Origin: an uncultured Bacillota bacterium
GTDB taxonomy: Bacteria; Bacillota; Clostridia; Christensenellales; UBA1242
Direction: 5' to 3'
DNA length: 8,464 nucleotides
Assembly (NCBI GenBank): GCA_945947685.1
Contig: CAMEYT010000010.1
Span: forward strand, 1 to 8,464
A program made the position numbers and the translations under genes. The notes under the pieces were generated by a model, which worked only from the letters and a program-made list of their open reading frames with translations, did not search any database and was not told where the DNA came from. The first letter of the stretch is position 1. The number at the start of each line of letters is the position of its first letter. This document shows, one piece after another, positions 1 through 5,620 of this stretch.

Positions 1-621
1 AATATCGAAAAAAGCATTCATTGTTTCCCTACTTACTGCTCTTTCTTCAGGTGTTGGATCTGGGTCAGGAATCATATGAATTAGCGATGCCGTCTCCTCA
101 TCATTGATATCAATTTTTTCTTCTAAAGCTTCTGGCCCATATGTTATGTTATAATATTGATTTAACGTCATACCGAAATTATCAGCGACTTCACTATCTG
201 TAGCATTTCTCTTTTTTTCCTTTAAAAACCTTGTTCTAAAGTCCTTATCTCTTTGAGAAAATCCCATTGGCGCATCCGTGATATTTTCCAATGAACGTCC
301 AATTGAATTTTTAATACAACATACAGCATAAGTTGAAAAAGTTACATTTTTACTTAGTTTAAATGTTCTTATAGCGCTCAAAAGCCCCCCTATTCCCTCC
401 GACACTAGGTCATCATAAAAGTATTGACATTTTTTTATAGCAAACTTCTTAGCGCATTTATAAACTAATTTTCTGTTTAGTAAAATTAGCTCTTCTTCAA
501 TTTCTTTTTTCTCCTTATTTGATATCCCTTCAGTCGAATATCTTTTTAAAAGTTGCTCATTCTTTTCTGAATATTGATTTAAGCTTGTTTTTCTATCAAT
601 CTCTTCCTTCTTGTATGACAT
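1..621 (-). CDS. Sigma-70 family RNA polymerase sigma factor, N-terminal part (cut by window edge)
   Basis: My translation from the ATG at 621 gives 207 codons with no stop before the left edge, so the C-terminus (region 4) is missing from view. Residues 41-110 fit sigma region 2: a helix ending KLVYKCAKKF, then DDLVSEGIGGLLSAIRTF and FSTYAVCCIKNSIGRS, matching the family pattern DLIQEG..GL..A...FD....FSTYA..WIR.AI. The usual aromatic pair before the Ile-Arg is replaced by Cys-Cys. Residues 118-165 resemble region 3, and PEERA at 191-195 is the usual lead-in to region 4. The start is supported by a GAGAGGG ribosome binding site and a promoter just upstream (641-669). It is probably an alternative sigma factor directing RNA polymerase to a special gene set; its regulon cannot be read here. 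It could instead be a sporulation or mobile-element sigma factor. Confidence 0.85.
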   Translation of the reverse strand, partial: MSYKKEEIDRKTSLNQYSEKNEQLLKRYSTEGISNKEKKEIEEELILLNRKLVYKCAKKFAIKKCQYFYDDLVSEGIGGLLSAIRTFKLSKNVTFSTYAVCCIKNSIGRSLENITDAPMGFSQRDKDFRTRFLKEKKRNATDSEVADNFGMTLNQYYNITYGPEALEEKIDINDEETASLIHMIPDPDPTPEERAVSRETMNAFFDI

Positions 622-640
622 TTTTCCCTCTCTATTGTAT

Positions 641-669
641 ATGATAACATATTATAACTAAAAATTCAA
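641..669 (-). promoter_or_regulatory. Promoter of the partial sigma factor gene
   Basis: On the minus strand there is a -35 box TTGAAT (669-664), a 17-base spacer and a -10 box TATCAT (646-641), preceded by TG one base upstream (extended -10). The distance to the ATG at 621 leaves a short leader carrying the GAGAGGG ribosome binding site. The same box pattern precedes the other sigma-like gene at 2471-2499. This is read by eye; no transcription start has been measured. Confidence 0.6.
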
Positions 670-733
670 CCCTTTTTTTCAAATTAAAAACGCAGCATAA
701 GAGCTATTTTTAATAATTTTTATTAGTTTTTTA

Positions 734-742
734 TGTTATTAT
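734..742 (+). promoter_or_regulatory. Possible extended -10 element for the membrane protein gene
   Basis: TGTTATTAT has the extended -10 form TGnTATTAT and lies 21 bases before the ATG at 764. No convincing -35 box is visible at 16-18 bases upstream, where the sequence is only AT-rich. If used, the leader would be very short and without a Shine-Dalgarno sequence. The support is weak. Confidence 0.3.
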
Positions 743-763
743 TTAGCAACCTTTTATCAATTA

Positions 764-1318
764 ATGATTTTTTTTGATAAAAATGCAAATAATATCGATA
801 TGAAACATAAATATCTGTATATAGCGCTATATATAAGTAGCTTCATTCCTCTGTATTTTTTGATTATAGTCAAAGAGCTCATAGACATAATAAATGGAAA
901 CTTATCTTTTAATATAACAAACTCCGTTATGCTAGGGCTTAATCTTTTGCTAATTTTAATAGGTTCAATAGCAATAATTTATCTCTACAAAAGAACAAAT
1001 TATAAGACAATAAAAATCTGCGGCTATAAAAATATAACACGTGAAAATTTCCTACCTTACTTCCCTCTTTTTGTATTATTTGCACTCGCCTTTGAATTAC
1101 AATTTATAAGTATGGCTGTCGTATATGTCCTTATTCTCGTTATTATCGGTATAGTCTATGTTAAAAATGAGATGTTTTATATAAATCCTTTACTTAATCT
1201 TTTGGGTTTTAGTTTATATGAAATCACACTTGAAAATAAGCATAAATTAAGAGTTTTTATGAAAAGAAAACCATCATCAACTCATATCTTAACTAACGGA
1301 TTTATTTCAAAAATCTAG
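764..1318 (+). CDS. Small four-helix membrane protein, possibly KwaA-like
   Basis: This is a 184-residue protein with four hydrophobic segments at about residues 17-36, 53-75, 97-111 and 115-133. A conserved-looking NPLLNLLGFSLYEI stretch (141-154) and a basic tail (KHKLRVFMKRK) follow. I do not recognise it firmly. The four-helix layout followed by an N-P-x-L-x-L-L-G-[FY]-x-[IL]-Y motif reminds me of KwaA, the membrane subunit of the Kiwa anti-phage system, but this rests on memory and no KwaB partner follows. No Shine-Dalgarno sequence precedes the ATG at 764 or the alternative ATG at 800 (Met13), so the start is uncertain and expression may be low. It is a lone plus-strand gene between two minus-strand genes. 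It could equally be an unrelated small membrane protein. Confidence 0.6.
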   Translation: MIFFDKNANNIDMKHKYLYIALYISSFIPLYFLIIVKELIDIINGNLSFNITNSVMLGLNLLLILIGSIAIIYLYKRTNYKTIKICGYKNITRENFLPYFPLFVLFALAFELQFISMAVVYVLILVIIGIVYVKNEMFYINPLLNLLGFSLYEITLENKHKLRVFMKRKPSSTHILTNGFISKI

Positions 1319-1413
1319 AAAAATATTGATAATCATTTAATTAAATCTTCTTCATAAAAAGTTCCTTGCAATTAGACTATTTATCCAAGTTTTTTCAAGT
1401 TTGACTATCATTA

Positions 1414-1443
1414 CAAATAAAAAGAACAGGAATTCCTGTTCTT
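1414..1443 (-). terminator. Rho-independent terminator of the triple-HTH gene
   Basis: A perfect 22-base palindrome at 1422-1443 (AAGAACAGGAATTCCTGTTCTT) can form a hairpin. On the minus strand it is followed by a T-rich run (TTTATTTG), three bases after the TAA at 1447-1449. On the plus strand the stem is followed by CTTTT, so it may also stop transcription from the membrane protein gene that ends at 1318. Confidence 0.75.
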
Positions 1444-1446
1444 CTT

Positions 1447-2454
1447 TTAATCCTTATTTCTTCGCATAATTTCTATAAGAGCTCTTCTTCTTTCTGCAGC
1501 AGCGAATCTTGCTTGTTTATTCTCTTCAGACACTAGTCTGACTAACTCTCCCATTGGATATTCCGCTTGACTAAATGTTTCTCCTTCATATTTTCTTCGC
1601 ATATAATAATATGTCTCTAAAAATGTTTTTCCACCATTTTCTAATTTATTGCAAATATATTCCTCATTTAAATTTAATTCATCTACTATATTGATAATTT
1701 TCATTTTGTTTATATATCTTGCCATACAAATTTTTCTTGTATTTATGTCAATAATAGCTCTGAAAATTGCATCTGCAAGACGAGGAGGGCACTCTTTAAG
1801 GGCATCAAAAACATCTCTTTCATTTTTTACAGCAAACACAGGGATATTTGCAGCAACGAATGCAGTTGATTTTTTTTCTTTTGGTTTTAAAGAAGCACTT
1901 TTCTTTCTTTTATACACTGGAATCTGTCCAGCTTGTTCCAAAATTCTTCTATTCCCTTTAGTGATAATATCCGTAAGTCTTTGATAAGTAATCCCTAATT
2001 CACTACATATATCTTCTTTGCTCTTCTCTTCAAAATGATACAAAGCAAAAACTTTAGCTTGCTTTGGTGAAAGTGTTTTTACTAAATTCTTTACTAAGGC
2101 GGGCTTTTCTCTTAACAATTTCTCCACTGAAACTGTTATTTTTGGTTTATCTCTATTTATTAATTCTTCAAAAGAAACTCCTGACTTAACAAGATTATAA
2201 AGTTCTTTAAATTTTCTTCTGCTTCTCTTTACAAATTCAAGATATGACTCTTCTTGGATGTTATGCTCTTTACAAAACTCTTCTTTTGTTTTTTCTCCAA
2301 GAAATCTTGATTTGAAAATTTCCTTCATATATGGGGGTAATAAATCTACTATTTTTAGAGTTAATTCCATTTCCTCATTAATCAAATTTAAAAAATTAAT
2401 TTGACTTGGTTTTAAATTTTTACTTTCTGTTTGATTATTAATACTATTGTTCAT
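1447..2454 (-). CDS. Protein with three sigma-region-4-like helix-turn-helix units
   Basis: This is a 335-residue protein from the ATG at 2454, chosen because AGAGGT lies five bases upstream. A longer reading from 2499 would start inside the promoter. Three segments have the sigma region 4 shape. Residues 39-86 contain LPPYMKEIFKSRF and TKEEFCKEHNI. Residues 128-175 contain LSPKQAKVFALYHF and SKEDICSELGITYQRL, the best match to the pattern LSPRE..V..L......S..EIA..LGIS...V. Residues 222-285 contain CPPRLADAIFRAI and INIVDELNLNEEYI, with an insertion between the halves. A Lys-rich linker (181-195) separates the second and third, and the C-terminus is Arg-rich. No sigma region 2 is visible, so it is probably a DNA-binding or polymerase-associated regulator, not a full sigma factor. 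The family is not recognised. It is monocistronic, with its own promoter and terminator. Confidence 0.75.
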   Translation of the reverse strand: MNNSINNQTESKNLKPSQINFLNLINEEMELTLKIVDLLPPYMKEIFKSRFLGEKTKEEFCKEHNIQEESYLEFVKRSRRKFKELYNLVKSGVSFEELINRDKPKITVSVEKLLREKPALVKNLVKTLSPKQAKVFALYHFEEKSKEDICSELGITYQRLTDIITKGNRRILEQAGQIPVYKRKKSASLKPKEKKSTAFVAANIPVFAVKNERDVFDALKECPPRLADAIFRAIIDINTRKICMARYINKMKIINIVDELNLNEEYICNKLENGGKTFLETYYYMRRKYEGETFSQAEYPMGELVRLVSEENKQARFAAAERRRALIEIMRRNKD

Positions 2455-2458
2455 CTTT

Positions 2459-2464
2459 ACCTCT
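2459..2464 (-). promoter_or_regulatory. Ribosome binding site fixing the triple-HTH start
   Basis: AGAGGT on the minus strand lies four bases before the ATG at 2454-2452. The upstream in-frame ATG at 2499 has no such site and overlaps the -35 box, so the shorter protein is preferred. Confidence 0.75.
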
Positions 2465-2470
2465 TTTTTT

Positions 2471-2499
2471 ATGATATCATTATTTATCGAAATAATCAA
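2471..2499 (-). promoter_or_regulatory. Promoter of the triple-HTH gene
   Basis: On the minus strand there is a -35 box TTGATT (2499-2494), a 17-base spacer and a -10 box TATCAT (2476-2471), with TG in the extended -10 position. Spacing and boxes are nearly identical to the promoter of the partial sigma factor gene at 641-669. The leader is short and carries the ribosome binding site at 2459-2464. Confidence 0.6.
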
Positions 2500-2550
2500 G
2501 GGATAAATAAAAAAAATCCTATATTTTTAGCAAATTTATTAAAAAAAGCA

Positions 2551-2564
2551 TATGTAATTGCATA
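2551..2564. promoter_or_regulatory. Imperfect dyad just upstream of ddh
   Basis: TATGTAATTGCATA is a 14-base dyad with one mismatched pair, lying three bases before the ddh ribosome binding site. It could be an operator or part of the ddh promoter region, but a short AT-rich dyad can arise by chance. No clear -35/-10 pair for ddh is visible between 2500 and 2567. Confidence 0.2.
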
Positions 2565-2567
2565 CAT

Positions 2568-2572
2568 AGGAG
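2568..2572 (+). promoter_or_regulatory. Ribosome binding site fixing the ddh start
   Basis: AGGAG lies five bases before the ATG at 2578. The reading frame is open back to an ATG at 2431, but that extension has no ribosome binding site and runs over the divergent promoter, so 2578 is the start. Confidence 0.85.
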
Positions 2573-2577
2573 ATTAT

Positions 2578-3501
2578 ATGAAAATAGGAATTTGCGGATA
2601 TGGAAATTTAGGAAAAGCTGTTGAAGATAATATTTATAAAAGCAAGGAGAATGAGCTAATAGCAATTTTTACTCGAAGAACGGGCGTAAAAAGCCGATAT
2701 GGGAACAAGATCGAAGATTTCTCAAATATTAAGAGTTACGAAGGAAAGATAGACGTTATGATAATGTGTGGAGGATCTCAAGAAGACTTAGAATGGCAAT
2801 CCCCTGAAGCTCTGAAATTTTTTGATATAATAGACACATTCGACACACATTCACGCATTGAAGAACATAGTAAAAAACTCGAAGAAGTTAGTTTAAAATA
2901 TGGTCATACAGCCATATATTCATGCGGCTGGGACCCCGGGGTCTTTAGTCTAATTCGTTGCATATACGCAAATATCTTTAATTCTGGCCCTTACACTTTT
3001 TGGGGCAGAGGCGTTAGTCAAGGTCATAGCGAAGCATTGAGAAACATATCTGGAATTGCAGACGCTATTCAATTTACTGTTCCAAATGAAGAAGCTAAAA
3101 CTCTTGCTTATTCCCATCCAAAAGAGAGAATAAATTCAAACGATATGCACGAGCGACATTGTTATATTGCCCTTGATGGGAGCCGCTCTCTCGAAGATAT
3201 AAAAAGTGATATTTTTAACACAGAAAACTATTTCAAAGGGCAAACTGTCTACGTAAAAGAAGTATCTCTTGATGAAGTTCGTGAAATGAAAAAACATATG
3301 TATCACGAAGGTGAGGTCATTGGCGGAAATAAAATAATGGAGAGCTCTTTCCATTTAAAAATGAAAAATAACCCTCAAATGACTGCTAGTATTGTGTTAG
3401 CATATTGTCCCGCTCTGCTGCGACTCCCAGCTGGTGCTTATTCAATCATTGACATCCCTCCAAACTACATTGGGAAGGAAGATAATCACAGATATTTATA
3501 A
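2578..3501 (+). CDS. ddh: meso-Diaminopimelate dehydrogenase
   Basis: This 307-residue enzyme catalyses NADPH-dependent reductive amination of L-2-amino-6-oxopimelate (tetrahydrodipicolinate) to meso-diaminopimelate (EC 1.4.1.16). It is the one-step branch of lysine synthesis and supplies the cross-linking residue of peptidoglycan; it acts in the cytosol. The N-terminal Rossmann motif GYGNLG is at 7-12, followed by FTRR (31-34), which fits NADPH binding. The DTFDTH segment (86-91), CGWDPG (116-121), GRGVSQGHSEALR (143-155), HEGEVIGG (243-250) and NPQMTAS (265-271) are all family signatures around the substrate and dimer interface. Length is close to the roughly 320-residue family norm. It is transcribed alone, divergent from the triple-HTH gene. 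Its TAA ends one base before the minE stop of the opposite strand, and no terminator lies between them. Confidence 0.93.
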   Translation: MKIGICGYGNLGKAVEDNIYKSKENELIAIFTRRTGVKSRYGNKIEDFSNIKSYEGKIDVMIMCGGSQEDLEWQSPEALKFFDIIDTFDTHSRIEEHSKKLEEVSLKYGHTAIYSCGWDPGVFSLIRCIYANIFNSGPYTFWGRGVSQGHSEALRNISGIADAIQFTVPNEEAKTLAYSHPKERINSNDMHERHCYIALDGSRSLEDIKSDIFNTENYFKGQTVYVKEVSLDEVREMKKHMYHEGEVIGGNKIMESSFHLKMKNNPQMTASIVLAYCPALLRLPAGAYSIIDIPPNYIGKEDNHRYL

Positions 3502-3729
3502 CTAAAAGTAAAAGAGATTTTTAATTGAACTTGCGGGAATTTCTGCCATAAACAGATATCCATCAGGAGTGAGTTTATATCTTAATTTCACTTCCCCGCC
3601 TAATACAACAAAATCTTCTGCAATCTGTCTAATTTCACTCTTAAATGACGGCAAAATTTTTTCTGGATCATTAAGCGTATCCTTTTTTATAATACTAAAA
3701 ACACGATTTTCTTCAATTTTTTGTCTCAT
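3502..3729 (-). CDS. minE: MinE-like cell division topological specificity factor, short N-terminus
   Basis: This 75-residue protein starts at an ATG that overlaps the minD stop (ATGA), indicating translational coupling. MinE stimulates the MinD ATPase and displaces it from the membrane, which drives pole-to-pole patterning of the division inhibitor. Residues 22-65 fit the MinE dimerisation domain: a helix PEKILPSFKSEIRQIAEDF followed by strand-forming GGEVKLRYKL and YLFMAEIP. Residues 5-16 could be the MinD-contacting strand/helix. The extreme N-terminal membrane-targeting helix of ordinary MinE is missing, and an in-frame stop at 3751-3753 leaves no room to extend far upstream. An AAGGG lies only one base from the ATG, and a better AGGAG is 15 bases away. 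The call rests on the C-terminal fold pattern plus the position after minD. Confidence 0.75.
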   Translation of the reverse strand: MRQKIEENRVFSIIKKDTLNDPEKILPSFKSEIRQIAEDFVVLGGEVKLRYKLTPDGYLFMAEIPASSIKNLFYF

Positions 3730-4509
3730 ACCCTTTTCTTTATACTCCTCTTAATATATCCCATTACTCCACGATATTTATATGTGCAATCATAAACTTT
3801 TTTTGAGCCATTATGTATATTTTCACATAATAGAGTAAATGCTCTCGTGCTCTCTACTGACTCAAGAAAATTTCCAACCGAACAGGAACTGCTTATAGCG
3901 TCATCCTCGGGAATTACTCCATATAACGGCAGTTTTATTGTTCGAACTATATCTTGAATATCTAACATTTCTCCGTTCAAGAGCATATCTCCCCTCATCC
4001 GATTTATAACTAAACCCTTTGCTTCGAGATGATATTGATTCAAGAGAGTCAACACCTTACTTGCATCTCTTAAACTCGATAAATGAGGAGTAACAACAAT
4101 AATCGCTTCTGTTGCTGAAAATACAGCCCTATGAAATCCCGCATCTACACCCGCTGGACAATCTAATAGAATATAATCAAAGGAAGAGTCCAAAATATTT
4201 ACAACATTTTTTATATTGCTGCTTGAAATATTTTCAATTTTGCCACTTGAAGAAGGCAATATGTATAGGAAATTTTGAATCTTGAATTAAGGCTTGCTTT
4301 ACCCTACATCTTCCGCTGACTACATCTGACAAATCGAATAAAACTCGCTTCTCAACGCCAATCACGACATCGAGATTATTTAGTCCAATATCCATATCTA
4401 AAAGCACAACTCTAAAACCTAATTCAGCTAGACTTACGCCTAAATTCGCGCATATAGTGGTTTTTCCAACTCCACCCTTGCCACTCGTGAAGACAATTTT
4501 TCTTGCCAT
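3726..4509 (-). CDS. minD: Septum-site determining ATPase MinD, interrupted by an apparent frameshift
   Basis: MinD is a membrane-binding ParA/MinD-type ATPase that recruits MinC and is cycled by MinE to place the division septum. The first frame (4509 to about 4270) encodes the deviant Walker A SGKGGVGKTT (9-18) and switch I DMDIGLNNLD (38-47; the family usually has GLRNLD). The second frame, ending at 3726, encodes switch II LLDCPAG, the VTPHLSSLRD segment, GVIPEDD and a basic C-terminal helix (GVMGYIKRSIKKRV) suited to membrane anchoring. The break lies near 4268-4280: skipping one base in the AAAATTTCC stretch joins the halves as a typical MinD QALIQDS..F-LYILP region and gives about 260 residues, the normal size. 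Left as two frames, neither part would be a whole enzyme. A GAGG site lies four bases before the ATG. The terminator upstream suggests minDE has its own promoter in 4510-4550, which I cannot pin down. Confidence 0.85.
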
Positions 4510-4549
4510 AACACCTCACTTTGTATATAAAAAGTTTAATATTATCGCG

Positions 4550-4586
4550 AAAAAAAGGAAAGGATAATTTTGTTTTATCCTTTCCT
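4550..4586 (-). terminator. Rho-independent terminator after the mreB-like gene
   Basis: A perfect 12-base-pair stem (AGGAAAGGATAA at 4556-4567 with TTATCCTTTCCT at 4575-4586) surrounds a seven-base loop. On the minus strand it is followed by a run of T. It lies 16 bases after the stop of the mreB-like gene and separates it from minD. Confidence 0.9.
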
Positions 4587-4602
4587 AAATTGTATTTTTG
4601 TG

Positions 4603-5610
4603 TCAGTTATTTCTGATTGCGGAAATCAATAATTCTTGGTCTTTTAACAATTTACCTGCCCCTAAAATCGTTACATCCTCAGGATTTTCAGCAATTATGT
4701 ATGGATATGACAGATTTTTCTTTAAAAAGGCGTCCAATCCTGTCATTTTTGCGACCCCTCCAGTAAATAAAATGCCGTTATTGATTATATCTGATGTAAC
4801 CTCTGGTGGAAGGGTTGATATCGTAACCTCAATAGTTCTAACAATCTCTTCAAAAAATGCTTCCAAAACAGGCTTTATTTCAGATGAAGAAACAACCCTC
4901 GTTGCTGGTGTCCTAGTTGCTAAATCTGTGCCCATTACCTCCATATTAAGCATATCGTTTTTATACAATGAACCTACTTCGTTCTTTATTTTTTCAGCTG
5001 TTGGGAGACCAATTAATATTCCTCCATTATTTTTCTTAGAAAGTGCGATTGTGTTTGATATTTCCAAATCCATAGCTCTCCCACCTATGCCAAGAGTTAC
5101 ACCCTGCATAACTGAATTCAAATTGATTGCAGCAATATCTGTTACTGAACCTCCAATATTAACTGCAACGCATGCTTTAGAAGAAGAAATATTCTTACCA
5201 GCTCCATAAGCTGAACACAAAATCGAAGGGATAAAATCTATATCCAAAAATCCCTCATTTTCAAATAATCTTCTGTAAAGATTTTTCTCCTCTTTTGTTA
5301 TTCCACAATGGACTAAGACAACTGCTGTTGAGCGATTTTTCTTAAATCCTATCTTCTGTAAAAAGTATTTAAGCATTATTTCTGCATACTCAAAATTCTC
5401 TATCACACCGTTTGATACGGGATTAAACACTTCCACACTTTCAGGTGTTTTCCACACGAGTTTTTTAGCTTCTTCCCCAAGTGCTTTAACTTTATATACA
5501 CCCTTATTTTCTTCAACTGCGACCATTGTAGGTTCTTTCAATATGTAGCCCTGCTTTCGGGCATATATAGTTGTAAATGAACCACCTAAATCTATTGCAT
5601 AATCAAACAT
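4603..5610 (-). CDS. Divergent MreB-family actin-like protein
   Basis: This 335-residue protein has the typical MreB length. MreB proteins form membrane-bound filaments that steer the wall-elongation machinery. The phosphate-1 loop region DLGGSFTTIYARKQGYILKEP (7-27) matches DLGTANTLIY...G.VLNEP. NPVSNGVI (63-70), IGLPTAEKIKNEVGSLY (200-216) and LPPEVTSDIINNGILFTGG (267-285) are clear MreB signatures. Two nucleotide-site changes stand out. The phosphate-2 loop reads VNIGGSVTD (150-158), not VDIGGGTTE. The EEP preceding the AAAIGAG motif is PSI here (128-130), so the usual catalytic Glu is replaced by Ser. The protein may bind but poorly hydrolyse ATP. A strong AAAGGAGG site precedes the ATG, 10 bases after the protease gene. 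No mreC or mreD follows, so this is probably a paralogue of the main MreB. Confidence 0.85.
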   Translation of the reverse strand: MFDYAIDLGGSFTTIYARKQGYILKEPTMVAVEENKGVYKVKALGEEAKKLVWKTPESVEVFNPVSNGVIENFEYAEIMLKYFLQKIGFKKNRSTAVVLVHCGITKEEKNLYRRLFENEGFLDIDFIPSILCSAYGAGKNISSSKACVAVNIGGSVTDIAAINLNSVMQGVTLGIGGRAMDLEISNTIALSKKNNGGILIGLPTAEKIKNEVGSLYKNDMLNMEVMGTDLATRTPATRVVSSSEIKPVLEAFFEEIVRTIEVTISTLPPEVTSDIINNGILFTGGVAKMTGLDAFLKKNLSYPYIIAENPEDVTILGAGKLLKDQELLISAIRNN

Positions 5611-5620
5611 ATTTCCTCCT

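Noticed and set aside
1649..1984. Plus-strand open frame, hydrophobic at its start
   Set aside because: It is antisense to the triple-HTH gene; the apparent membrane segment comes from the complement of Lys/Glu/Asn-rich codons.
2431..2577. N-terminal extension of Ddh by 49 residues
   Set aside because: The family starts directly at the Rossmann strand (MKIGICGYGNLG), AGGAG precedes the ATG at 2578, and the extension overlaps the divergent promoter.
3136..3354. Minus-strand open frame inside ddh
   Set aside because: It lies wholly within a well-supported enzyme gene and has no signals of its own.
3569..3754. Plus-strand open frame across minE and the minD end
   Set aside because: It is antisense to minE, whose protein matches a known family.
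3726..4509. minD as two separate genes
   Set aside because: The second frame would start with TTG inside the conserved LYILP region with no ribosome binding site, and each part alone lacks half of the ATPase fold.
4598..5209. Long plus-strand open frame opposite the mreB-like gene
   Set aside because: It is antisense to a clear MreB-family gene with a strong ribosome binding site, and its translation shows no recognisable domain.
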